The notes: a model not told the origin generated them from the letters alone. A DNA stretch of 10,047 bases from CALJUZ01 sp003387805 (GCA_937975235.1 CALJUZ010000107.1:1-10047); one strand, 5' to 3'. Counted from the stretch's first letter, positions 1 through 7,698 are shown. Numbers and translations are program-made.

Positions 1-1062
1 ACGGCAGCGGACACGTCGGCGGAAACGGGAGCGGGGGCCGCGCCTCTCTTCAAGCGGATCGTGTACGTGCCCGAGACAGGCTCCACCAACGACGTGGCCA
101 AGCAAGAGGCCCGGGCGGGCGCGCCCGAGGGGACCGTGGTGACCACCGACCGCCAGACCGCCGGACGGGGCCGGCGGGGACGGGAGTGGCTGACGCCGCC
201 GGGTGCAGCGCTGGCCTTTTCGGTGGTGCTCCGGCCGCCGATCCACCCGCGGCAGGCGCCGCTGCTGGTGTTCTTGGCTGCGGCGGCGGTGCGGGAGGCC
301 GTCGCCGAGGTTGTGGCGGAGGGTGCCGGGCCTGCCGCGGCGGGCCGGCGCCGCGAGCCCGAAGTATTGATCAAATGGCCCAACGACGTGGTGGTCGACG
401 GCCGCAAAGTGTGCGGGATTTTGGTCGAGCTGAGCGCCGAGCCCGAGCGGGTGCACTGGTGCGTTGTCGGCGTCGGCGTCAACGTCAACCAGACGGCCGA
501 GGACTTTCCGCCGGCGCTGCGGGACGCCGCCGCGTCGCTGCGCATGGCGGCGGGGCGCCCGGTGGCCCGGGTGCCGCTCCTGCAGCACATTCTGGCGGGC
601 ATGGCCCGCCGGTATCGCCGCGTGCTCCGGCACGGCTTCGGCGAGCTTCTGGCGGAAACCCGCCGCTGGTCCGCCACCGTGGGCCGGGACGTGCGCATTC
701 ACGAAGCCGGCGGCACGTGGTGGGACGGGCGGGCGCTGGACATCCGGGACGACGGCGCTTTGCTGGTGCGGCCCGTGCGGGACTCTGCGGAAGGCGGCGG
801 CATCGGTCGCGGGCCGGCCGGCCGGTCCGGCGCGGCGGCGCACAGCGCTGCCGCGGGCGGCCACCCAGCGCCGGGCCCAGCGGCGGACGGGGCGCCGGCC
901 GGCCGGGCGGCGTCCACCCGCGCCGAGCCGGTCCGGGAAACCGAAGACGTCGTAGCGGTTTACGCCGCGGACGTTTCGGTGCGGCCGAAAATGCGGCCCG
1001 GGGTGCGGCCCGGGGTTCGGCCCGGAGTTCGGGGTGGAGAGGATGATTCCGTTGAGCGGTGA
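1..1062 (+). CDS. birA: Biotin--[acetyl-CoA carboxylase] ligase BirA, 5'-truncated by window edge
   Basis: Attaches biotin, through biotinyl-AMP, to the biotin carboxyl carrier lysine of carboxylases in the cytosol. The reading frame is open from base 1, and codons 1-20 lead directly into the catalytic domain (LFKRIVYVPETGSTND), so the true start is left of the window and an N-terminal HTH repressor domain cannot be judged. Numbering from the GTG at 61: GSTND (7-11), the biotinyl-AMP loop GRGRRGREW (35-43), and KWPNDVVVDGRKVCGILVE (105-123) are hallmark ligase motifs. The C-terminal SH3-like domain starts near GRDVRIH (208-214) and ends with VVAVYAADVSVRP (297-309). About 50 residues of Gly/Ala/Pro-rich sequence (241-295) interrupt it, and an RPGV repeat tail follows. 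It overlaps bioY by 29 bp. The family call is very secure; repressor function is undetermined. Confidence 0.95.
   Translation, partial: TAADTSAETGAGAAPLFKRIVYVPETGSTNDVAKQEARAGAPEGTVVTTDRQTAGRGRRGREWLTPPGAALAFSVVLRPPIHPRQAPLLVFLAAAAVREAVAEVVAEGAGPAAAGRRREPEVLIKWPNDVVVDGRKVCGILVELSAEPERVHWCVVGVGVNVNQTAEDFPPALRDAAASLRMAAGRPVARVPLLQHILAGMARRYRRVLRHGFGELLAETRRWSATVGRDVRIHEAGGTWWDGRALDIRDDGALLVRPVRDSAEGGGIGRGPAGRSGAAAHSAAAGGHPAPGPAADGAPAGRAASTRAEPVRETEDVVAVYAADVSVRPKMRPGVRPGVRPGVRGGEDDSVER
994..1029 (+). repeat. 12-bp tandem repeat, 3 copies, in 3' end of birA
   Basis: Three head-to-tail copies of CGGCCCGGGGTK (994-1005, 1006-1017, 1018-1029), followed by a partial CGGGGT. They code for RPGV-RPGV-RPGV at the C-terminal tail of BirA, beyond the conserved domain. 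The third copy carries GGAG where the others have GGGG. The 9-base core GGCCCGGGG recurs in the 15-bp array that starts 36 bp downstream. Confidence 0.95.
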
Positions 1063-1780
1063 GCTGGCCCGGGGAACGCAGGCCCGGGGAACGCAGGCCC
1101 GGGGAACGCAGGCCCGGGGAACGCAGGTCCGGGGGGCGCAGGCCCGGGGAACGCAGGTCCGGGGGGCGCTGGCGGCCCGGGACCTGGCCTTGATGGCCAT
1201 GTTTGCGGCGGTGACGGCGGTGCTGGCGTACGTGCGCATTCCGCTGCCGTTCAGCCCCGTGCCCATTACGGGCCAAACGTTCGGGCTGATGCTGGCGGGG
1301 CTGCTGCTGGGGCCCCGTCTCGCGGCGTTGTCGCAAGCGGTATACTTATTGATGGGACTGGTGGGCTTGCCGGTGTTCGCCGGCGGCATGGCGGGCCCGG
1401 GCGTGCTGGCGGGCCCGACGGGCGGCTACTTGTGGGCCCACGTTCCCGGCGCCTACATTGTCGGCCTGGTGGCCGGCTCGCGCCGGGAGCTGTCGGCGGC
1501 CCGGGCCGTGACGGCCGCCGCGGCGGGCGGCATCGTGGCCGTGTACGTTCTCGGCGTGTGGCAGCTGGGCGCGGTGACCGGGATGGATTGGCGGGCCGCC
1601 CTGGCCGCGGGAGCGCTGCCCTTTTTGCCGGGCGACGCGCTGAAGGCCGCGGCCGCCGCCGTGGTTGGGCGGCGCCTGACCGGGGCGCTGGGGCGGGGGA
1701 CGTTCCGGCGGAATGCCGCCGCGCAGGAGCCCCATCCGCGGACGGCGAAAGGATTCGGACACGATTTTCCAAGGAGGTGA
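1034..1780 (+). CDS. bioY: Biotin transporter BioY (S-component of ECF-type biotin uptake)
   Basis: Membrane protein that binds and imports biotin, alone or with the shared ECF energising module (no ecfA/ecfT in this window). Numbering from the GTG at 1034, about six hydrophobic segments lie near 50-68, 77-95, 97-117, 130-148, 158-178 and 188-212. Family signatures are PLPFSPVPITGQTFG (70-84), LLLGPRLAALSQAVYLLMGLVGLPVF split around 90-115, AGPTGGYLW (126-134) and PFLPGDALKA (196-205). The N-terminus is unusual: residues 12-46 are seven ARGTQ/VRGAQ pentapeptides, basic and absent from ordinary BioY. The C-terminus adds about 30 polar residues. The start is ambiguous: GTG 1034 has GGAG six bases upstream, whereas ATG 1043 has GGAG only three bases upstream. 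The gene overlaps birA, which supports a biotin operon, and its stop lies inside the trmFO ribosome binding site. Confidence 0.93.
   Translation: MERMIPLSGELARGTQARGTQARGTQARGTQVRGAQARGTQVRGALAARDLALMAMFAAVTAVLAYVRIPLPFSPVPITGQTFGLMLAGLLLGPRLAALSQAVYLLMGLVGLPVFAGGMAGPGVLAGPTGGYLWAHVPGAYIVGLVAGSRRELSAARAVTAAAAGGIVAVYVLGVWQLGAVTGMDWRAALAAGALPFLPGDALKAAAAAVVGRRLTGALGRGTFRRNAAAQEPHPRTAKGFGHDFPRR
1066..1170 (+). repeat. 15-bp minisatellite, 7 copies, coding for BioY N-terminus
   Basis: Seven contiguous 15-bp units with consensus GGCCCGGGGAACGCA start at 1066, 1081, 1096, 1111, 1126, 1141 and 1156. Units 1-4 and 6 are identical. Units 5 and 7 are the variant GGTCCGGGGGGCGCW, which suggests duplication of a unit pair. 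The array codes for (A/V)RG(T/A)Q pentapeptides, so gain or loss of units keeps the frame. The common unit holds the palindrome CCCGGG, so the transcript could fold on itself close to the bioY start. Confidence 0.97.
1771..1780 (+). promoter_or_regulatory. Consensus Shine-Dalgarno of trmFO overlapping the bioY stop
   Basis: AAGGAGGTGA is a full-length complement to the 3' end of 16S rRNA. Its last three bases are the TGA stop of bioY. AGGAGG (1772-1777) is nine bases from the GTG start of trmFO at 1787. This fixes the trmFO start and suggests that ribosomes finishing bioY can re-initiate on trmFO. Confidence 0.93.
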
Positions 1781-1786
1781 CGGCCC

Positions 1787-3154
1787 GTGTCCCATCGGGT
1801 CATCATCGTGGGCGGCGGTTTGGCGGGATCGGAAGCCGCGTGGCAGGCCGCCCACCTAGGCGTGGATGTGGAACTGTACGAGATGCGGCCCGAGCGGCGC
1901 ACGCCCGTTCACCATACGCATTACCTGGCCGAGCTGGTGTGCACCAACTCGCTGGGATCCAAGCTGCCGGATACGGCCAGCGGCGTGCTGAAAAACGAAA
2001 TGCGCCTTTTGGGCTCCATCATCATCGCGGCCGCCGACGCGCACGACGTGCCCGCGGGCGGCGCGCTGGCCGTGGACCGCGACTTGTTTGCCGCGGCCGT
2101 GAGTGAGGCGCTGCAGGCCCACCCGCGCATTACGATTCACCGCGAAGAAGTGACGGAGATTCCGACGGACGCGCCGGTGGTCATTGCCACGGGGCCGCTG
2201 ACGTCGCCCGCGCTGGCCCAGGCGATCCAGGAGTTTACAGGCGAGTACGACTTGTACTTCTACGACGCGGCGTCGCCCATTATCGACGCGGACACCATTG
2301 ACTGGGACAAAGGCTTCTGGGCGTCGCGCTACGGCCGGGGCGAGGGCGATGACTACTTCAACTGCCCGATGACGAAGGAAGAGTACGACGCGTTTTACGA
2401 CGAGCTGATCAAGGCCGAGGTGCACCCGGGCCACCTCGAGGACGAGCTGAAGTTTTTCGAGGCGTGCATCCCGGTGGAGGACATCGCGGCCCGGGGGCGG
2501 GACACGCTGCGGTTCGGGCCCATGAAGCCGGTGGGGCTGGTGGACCCCCGCACGGGCAAGCGCCCGTACGCGGTGGTGCAGCTGCGCCGGGAAAACCGGG
2601 CCGGCACGCTGTTCAACGTGGTGGGCTTCCAGACCCGCATGCGCTGGGGCGAGCAAAAGCGCCTTCTCCGCATGATCCCGGCGCTGGCCAACGCCGAAAT
2701 CGTGCGCTACGGCGTCATGCACCGCAACACGTTCATCAACTCGCCGCGGGTGCTGCTGCCCACCTATCAGGTGAAGAAGGAGCCCCGGGTGTTTTTCGCG
2801 GGCCAGATCACCGGCGTGGAGGGCTACGTGGAGTCGGCCCAGGCCGGGCTGCTGGCGGGCATCAACGCGGCGCGGCTGGCCAAGGGCCAGGAGCCTTTGG
2901 TGCTGCCGGTGCAGACCATGATGGGCGCGCTGGCGGACTACATCACCAGCGCGGACCCCGAGCACTTCCAGCCCATGAACAGCAACTTCGGCCTGCTGCC
3001 GCCCCTGGACAATCCGCCCCGCGACAAGCGGGCCCGCCGGCAGCGCATGGCGGAGCTGGCGGTGGAGACGATGCGGCGGTTTATCGAGGAGCACGGCCTG
3101 ACGCCGCCGCAGCCCGTCATCGGCGCGGCGGCCGCGGCCGAAGGCGGGGAGTAG
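1787..3154 (+). CDS. trmFO: Methylenetetrahydrofolate--tRNA-(uracil-5-)-methyltransferase TrmFO
   Basis: Cytosolic flavoenzyme that makes 5-methyluridine at position 54 in the tRNA T-loop, using 5,10-methylenetetrahydrofolate as carbon donor and FADH2 as reductant. The 455 residues are slightly longer than usual because of a short Ala/Gly tail. The FAD Rossmann motif IVGGGLAGSEAA is at 7-18, followed by YEMRP (31-35). ELVCTNSLGSK (49-59) and FEACIPVE (224-231) carry Cys52 and Cys227, which match by motif the two functional cysteines of Bacillus TrmFO (51 and 226). YFNCPMTKEEY (190-200), RFGPMKPVGL (242-251) and the second flavin motif FFAGQITGVEGYVESAQAGLLAGINAA around 336-362 are all family-typical. 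The GTG start has a perfect Shine-Dalgarno. The gene is third in the birA-bioY-trmFO unit and no xerC/hslVU follows, unlike the Bacillus arrangement. Its last codons are part of a tandem repeat. Confidence 0.97.
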   Translation: MSHRVIIVGGGLAGSEAAWQAAHLGVDVELYEMRPERRTPVHHTHYLAELVCTNSLGSKLPDTASGVLKNEMRLLGSIIIAAADAHDVPAGGALAVDRDLFAAAVSEALQAHPRITIHREEVTEIPTDAPVVIATGPLTSPALAQAIQEFTGEYDLYFYDAASPIIDADTIDWDKGFWASRYGRGEGDDYFNCPMTKEEYDAFYDELIKAEVHPGHLEDELKFFEACIPVEDIAARGRDTLRFGPMKPVGLVDPRTGKRPYAVVQLRRENRAGTLFNVVGFQTRMRWGEQKRLLRMIPALANAEIVRYGVMHRNTFINSPRVLLPTYQVKKEPRVFFAGQITGVEGYVESAQAGLLAGINAARLAKGQEPLVLPVQTMMGALADYITSADPEHFQPMNSNFGLLPPLDNPPRDKRARRQRMAELAVETMRRFIEEHGLTPPQPVIGAAAAAEGGE

Positions 3155-3212
3155 GGGCACGGCCGAAGCCGAGGAGTGACGGCTGCGGCCAAAGGCGGGG
3201 AGTGACGGCCAC
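3136..3212 (+). repeat. Imperfect 25/26-bp tandem repeat, 3 copies, duplicating the trmFO gene end
   Basis: Units start at 3136, 3161 and 3187 and follow the pattern GGCCRAAGSCGRGGAGTRR. Copy 1 contains the real end of trmFO (GEE-like tail and TAG at 3152-3154). Copies 2 and 3 lie past the stop, yet each, read in its own register, would again give an Ala-Glu/Lys-rich tail and a TGA (3177-3179 and 3203-3205). This is a stop-carrying gene tail that has been copied downstream. The spacing of 25 and then 26 bp shows it is not maintained in frame. Confidence 0.88.
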
Positions 3213-3227
3213 GGCGGCCGGACGGCT

Positions 3228-4169
<942 letters not shown>

Positions 4170-4176
4170 GGGAATT

Positions 4177-4185
4177 CCTCCTTTT
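4177..4185 (-). promoter_or_regulatory. Shine-Dalgarno of psuG, deciding its start
   Basis: On the minus strand AAAAGGAGG ends seven bases before the ATG at 4169. It favours that start over the upstream in-frame ATG at 4211, which overlaps the kinase stop. The site lies in the 38-bp gap between the two genes. Confidence 0.88.
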
Positions 4186-4207
4186 GGCGCGGGCCTTCGC
4201 CCCCGCG

Positions 4208-5197
4208 TCACGTCGCGCCCACGTGCTGGACCACCTTGGCCGCCCGGGCGTTGCCGGCGGCCAGCGCCTCGGCCAGCGGCCGCCCGGCCAGGTACGCGGC
4301 GAAAAAGCCCGCGTTGAACGCGTCGCCCGCGCCGGTCGTGTCGACGACGGGCACGTCCAAGGCCCTGGCGCGGGCCGTTTCCGCACCCGAGCGGGCCGCG
4401 GCGCCGTCTTTGTCCAGCTTGATGACGACTACGGGGAACAGCCGCCCGAGCCGGGCCAAGGCGGCCTCCAAGTCCAGCTCGTCACGGGGCTCGGCGGCGG
4501 CCGGGGCGTCACCGGTCCGGCGGCCTTCGTCCCGGGCGTCACCGGGCCGGCCGCTTTCGTCCCGGGCGGCCGCGGCCAGCACCGCCGCTTCGTGGCGGTT
4601 GGGCAAAATGATGGTGGCGCCCCGGCACCATTCCAGAAACCGCCGGGCGCCCGCGTCCAAAATGTTGGCGTAGGACGCCGGATCGACGGCGATGGGTGCG
4701 CCCGCGGCCCGGGCCCGTTCCATGGCCGCCCGCGCCGCCGCCCGGGTCGTTTCCGCAAACAGCGCGTAGCCGGACACGAACAGGCCGCGCACGGGCCCGG
4801 GCCAGTGGCGGAGGACGTAGTCCGCATCCAGGTACAGATTGGCGCCGCGCTGCGGAAACATGGTCCGCTGGCCGCGATGGTCCACCAAAATGGCGATGGC
4901 GCCCGTGGGCACGCCGGGCAGCGGCTCCACCGCGGCCGTCAGGTTGGGCTCCCGGCGCAGCGCCTCCAGGGCCACGCGCCCCAGGGCGTCGCCGCCGATG
5001 CGGCCCATGAGCACCGTGGGCACGCCGAGGCGCGCCAAATTGACGGCCATGTTGGCGCCGGCGCCGCCCAAGCCGAGGCGGATGTGACTGTCGGTGTCCG
5101 ATGCCGGGCGCACGGGGCCGTCGGGCTTGATGACGATGTCGGCCACGATGTCGCCGATGACGACGACGGGAGCGGATTGGGAGGCGATGGCGCCCAC
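4208..5197 (-). CDS. psuK: PfkB-family carbohydrate kinase, probable pseudouridine kinase PsuK
   Basis: ATP-dependent sugar/nucleoside kinase of the ribokinase fold. The neighbour psuG suggests the reaction pseudouridine + ATP to pseudouridine 5'-phosphate, the step before PsuG. Visible PfkB features are VVVIGDIVADIVI (11-23), the glycine motif LGLGGAGANMAVNLARLG (41-58), LPNRHEAAVL (198-207, with the N..E pair that helps place Mg-ATP) and DTTGAGDAFNAGF (286-298), whose Asp292 is the catalytic base. Its 329 residues exceed a typical family length of about 310 because of a charged, repeat-derived insert at about 211-240. It starts at GTG 5197, with GGGGAAAGGG just upstream. It is first in a two-gene minus-strand unit. 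The PfkB call is secure; the substrate rests on context, and ribokinase-, adenosine- or other nucleoside-kinase activity cannot be excluded from sequence. Confidence 0.85.
   Translation of the reverse strand: MGAIASQSAPVVVIGDIVADIVIKPDGPVRPASDTDSHIRLGLGGAGANMAVNLARLGVPTVLMGRIGGDALGRVALEALRREPNLTAAVEPLPGVPTGAIAILVDHRGQRTMFPQRGANLYLDADYVLRHWPGPVRGLFVSGYALFAETTRAAARAAMERARAAGAPIAVDPASYANILDAGARRFLEWCRGATIILPNRHEAAVLAAAARDESGRPGDARDEGRRTGDAPAAAEPRDELDLEAALARLGRLFPVVVIKLDKDGAAARSGAETARARALDVPVVDTTGAGDAFNAGFFAAYLAGRPLAEALAAGNARAAKVVQHVGAT
4504..4563 (-). repeat. 30-bp tandem duplication inside the PfkB kinase gene
   Basis: Two adjacent 30-bp units (4504-4533 and 4534-4563) match at 27 of 30 bases. 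They code for the decapeptides ARDESGRPGD and ARDEGRRTGD, one after the other. The duplication lies just after the NRHE motif, at a surface-loop position before the next helix, and accounts for most of the extra length of the protein. Confidence 0.93.
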
Positions 5198-5371
5198 ACC
5201 CTTTCCCCGTAAGGTTCGGCGGGCACGGGCGTCCTACCTGCACATCCATAGACGGCCCGACGTTTTCTTGAGCGGCCCGGCCCATTGGGGACCAAGGCCG
5301 ACCGGCCAGGGCAGGGATCCTTTTTTCGGAAAGCGAATTGAAGGTGCATCGCGTGCGCAACGGGAGAGGGA
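5198..5371. promoter_or_regulatory. Divergent intergenic region between the kinase and the S9 peptidase
   Basis: These 174 bp separate two divergent genes and should hold promoters for both. A run of six T (5321-5326) and several GGCC/CCGG stretches are visible. I found no convincing TTGACA/TATAAT pair on either strand: a TATGGA on the minus strand (5245-5250) lacks a partner at 17 bp. The assignment as a promoter region is by position only. Confidence 0.4.
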
Positions 5372-7630
5372 GTGTCACCTTTGTCCCATCGTCCGGAAAT
5401 TCAGGAAGCGTCGCCGGGTGTCGGCGCGGCCGGGGCCGGCCGGGGACCGGCGCCCGAGGTGCGGGCGTACGGGTTGTGGGAAAGCCCGCTGACGGCTTCC
5501 ATGTTCGGCCGGGGCGTGGGTTTGGGCGACGTGCGGTTCGCCCGGCCGGCGCAACCGGCGCTATCACCGACATCGGCGCCATCGCCGACATCGGCGCCGG
5601 CGGGCTCGGCGGCCCGGTCGGCTGAGCAGGCGGCAGCGGACGGCGGCGGTCCCCGGCTCGTGTGGCTGGAAAGCCGGGCGGGGCGGGGCGTGCTCGTCAC
5701 CGGCGACGGGCGCAGCGCGCCCGAGGACGTCACCGCCGATCACAACGTGCGGGCCCGGCTGGGCTACGGCGGCGGCGAGTTCACCGTCCACGGCGACGTG
5801 GTGTTTTTCGTGGCCGACGGGCGCCTTTGGCGGCAGGGACTGATGGAGGGCCGGGCCACGCCGCTGACGCATGCCGTCGGGCAGGCGGCGTCGCCGGCCG
5901 TGTCGCCCGACGGCCGGTTCGTCGCCTACGTGCACAGCGCCGAGCGGCGCGACTGCGTGGCGGTGGTGGACGCCCACGGCCTCCACTGGCCGCAGCGGCT
6001 CATGCACGGCGACGATTTTTACATGCAGCCCGCCTGGCATCCGGACGGGGACAAGCTGGCCGTCATCGCGTGGAACCACCCGCAGATGCCTTGGGACGGC
6101 ACCGAGCTGCGAGTCATGACGCTGCGGTTCGACGAGCACGACGCGGCACGGCCGCCCGCCGTGGCCTCGGTGGAAGTCGTGGCGGGCGGGCCGGAGGAGT
6201 CGGTGCTTCAGCCCGAGTTTTCGCCCGACGGGCGCTTCCTGGCCTACGTTTCCGACCGCAGCGGCTGGTGGCATTTGTATTTGTACGATTTGGCCACGGG
6301 CCGGCACACGCAGCTCACCGACGGCGAATTCGAGGTGGGCCTGCCCGCGTGGGTGCAAGGCCTGCGGACGTACGCGTTCGCGCCCGACGGCCGCTCGCTT
6401 TTCTACATCCGCAACGAGGCGGGCTTCCATTCCGTGTGGTGCGTCCGCCTGGAAGACGCCGACGGCCCGGCGGGCGCAAAGGACGCGGCGGGCGGGAGCG
6501 CGCGGCATTTCCGCATCCCGTCGCTGTTTGACGAATACACGGTGCTTTCGCAAGTCGCCGTGGCGCCGGCGGCCCATGAAGCCGGCGCGGCTGCCGGCGG
6601 CGCCGCGGGCGCGGCGTCGGGCACGGGCCCGGAATCCGGCCGGGACCCGGCCGGCGGCGCGCACGCCGTGGACATCGCCTGCATCGCCTCGGCGCCGGAC
6701 ATTCCGCCGCGCGTCGTCGTCGGACGCGTCGCATTGGGGCCGGAGGCGGCGCCGGCCGCGGCGGGGGCGGCCGCCGGGTCCGGAGCGCCCCGGGCCGTGG
6801 TGGTGCGCCGCAGCCAGTTCGAGCGCTTCGAGCCGGGCCTCATCTCCATGCCGAAGGCGGTGAAGTGGACGGCGCCCGACGGCAGCGAGGTGCACGGTCT
6901 GTATTACCCGCCGGCCAATCCGCGCTTTGTCGCCGAAGGTTTGCCGCCGGCCGTCATCAACATCCACGGCGGGCCGACGTCGCAGTCTTTGCCCGAGTTC
7001 GAGCCGCGGGCGCAGTGGTTCACGAGCCGGGGCTACGCCTTCCTGGCCGTCAACTACCGCGGCAGCACCGGCTACGGCCGGGCCTACCGGGAGCAGCTGA
7101 AAGGCCGCTGGGGCCTGGTGGACGTGGAAGACGCCGTGAGCGGCGCCCGGTACCTGGTCGACCAGGGCCTGGCCGACGGGCGGCGCCTGGTGGTGCTCGG
7201 CGGCAGCGCGGGCGGGTACACGGTGCTGCGGGCGCTCATCACGCACCCGGGCTTTTTCCGGGCCGGCATTTGCCTGTACGGCGTGGCCGACTTGTTCGGC
7301 ATGGCTTCGGATACGCACAAATTCGAGGAGCGCTACATGGATTCGCTGGTGGGGCCGCTGCCGCAGGCGGCCGACCTGTACCGGGAGCTTTCGCCGGTGT
7401 TCCACGCGCACAAGATCCAGGATCCCGTGGCCGTGTTCCAGGGCGCGGAGGACGAAGTGGTGCCCAAGGCGCAGTCGGATCAGATCGTGGCGGCGCTGCG
7501 GGCGAAGGGCGTGCCCCACGAGTACCACGTGTACGAAGGCGAAGGCCACGGCTGGCGCAAGCCGGAGACGGTCGAGGCGTACTACGCGGCCGTGGACGCG
7601 TTTTTGCGGAAATACGTCGTGTTCGCGTAA
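5372..7630 (+). CDS. S9-family serine peptidase (prolyl oligopeptidase / acylaminoacyl-peptidase type)
   Basis: Predicted cytosolic serine peptidase acting on short peptides: a beta-propeller gates a C-terminal alpha/beta-hydrolase. There is no signal peptide. PD40-type propeller strands include AVSPDGRFVAYV (176-187), AWHPDGDKLAVI (221-232), EFSPDGRFLAYVSDRSG (282-298) and FAPDGRSLFYI (336-346). The hydrolase domain (about 495-752) has the oxyanion segment NIHGGPTS (530-537), NYRGSTGYG (561-569) and the nucleophile elbow GGSAGG (610-615, Ser612). Asp694 in GAEDEVVP and His726 in EGEGHGW complete the triad. Low-complexity inserts lie at 56-90, about 400-432 and 457-473. The GTG start has GGAG five bases upstream. 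The gene is divergent from the kinase and followed 68 bp later by the redox gene. The GGSAGG elbow points to the S9C type rather than classical DPP IV; the exact substrate is unknown. Confidence 0.93.
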   Translation: MSPLSHRPEIQEASPGVGAAGAGRGPAPEVRAYGLWESPLTASMFGRGVGLGDVRFARPAQPALSPTSAPSPTSAPAGSAARSAEQAAADGGGPRLVWLESRAGRGVLVTGDGRSAPEDVTADHNVRARLGYGGGEFTVHGDVVFFVADGRLWRQGLMEGRATPLTHAVGQAASPAVSPDGRFVAYVHSAERRDCVAVVDAHGLHWPQRLMHGDDFYMQPAWHPDGDKLAVIAWNHPQMPWDGTELRVMTLRFDEHDAARPPAVASVEVVAGGPEESVLQPEFSPDGRFLAYVSDRSGWWHLYLYDLATGRHTQLTDGEFEVGLPAWVQGLRTYAFAPDGRSLFYIRNEAGFHSVWCVRLEDADGPAGAKDAAGGSARHFRIPSLFDEYTVLSQVAVAPAAHEAGAAAGGAAGAASGTGPESGRDPAGGAHAVDIACIASAPDIPPRVVVGRVALGPEAAPAAAGAAAGSGAPRAVVVRRSQFERFEPGLISMPKAVKWTAPDGSEVHGLYYPPANPRFVAEGLPPAVINIHGGPTSQSLPEFEPRAQWFTSRGYAFLAVNYRGSTGYGRAYREQLKGRWGLVDVEDAVSGARYLVDQGLADGRRLVVLGGSAGGYTVLRALITHPGFFRAGICLYGVADLFGMASDTHKFEERYMDSLVGPLPQAADLYRELSPVFHAHKIQDPVAVFQGAEDEVVPKAQSDQIVAALRAKGVPHEYHVYEGEGHGWRKPETVEAYYAAVDAFLRKYVVFA
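5563..5598 (+). repeat. 18-bp tandem duplication in the peptidase N-terminal linker
   Basis: Two adjacent units ATCRCCGACATCGGCGCC (5563-5580, 5581-5598) differ at one base. They code for SPTSAP-SPTSAP at residues 65-76, part of a Ser/Ala/Pro-rich linker before the propeller. The unit is a multiple of three and keeps the frame. Confidence 0.92.
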
Positions 7631-7698
7631 GGACGCGCGCCGTCCGGTTCGGGCTGCCGGCCGACGCAAGTATTGAGCCGTGAAAGGGGGGCGGGACC

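Noticed and set aside
1066..1170. CRISPR-like array
   Set aside because: The units are contiguous 15-bp copies without spacers and lie inside the bioY coding frame, so this is a coding minisatellite.
1856..3160. Minus-strand open frame of 434 codons opposite trmFO
   Set aside because: Antisense shadow. TrmFO is fully conserved on the plus strand and has a perfect Shine-Dalgarno.
4170..4211. Upstream ATG at 4211 as the psuG start, giving an ATGA overlap with the kinase stop
   Set aside because: The overlap is attractive, but the extra 14 residues are Arg/Pro-rich, no ribosome site precedes it, and the ATG at 4169 has AAAAGGAGG at ideal spacing and gives the family's usual length.
5245..5273. 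Minus-strand TATGGA as a -10 box for the kinase gene
   Set aside because: The hexamer 17 bp upstream is GCTCAA, which does not resemble a -35 element.
7631..7645. Small hairpin GGACG/CGTCC directly after the S9 peptidase stop
   Set aside because: Only five base pairs with a five-base loop and no T-run. Such pairs are frequent in DNA this GC-rich, so it is not called as a terminator.
5564..7669. Minus-strand open frame of 701 codons opposite the S9 peptidase
   Set aside because: Arg/His/Pro-rich shadow without recognisable motifs. The plus strand codes for a complete catalytic triad and propeller repeats.
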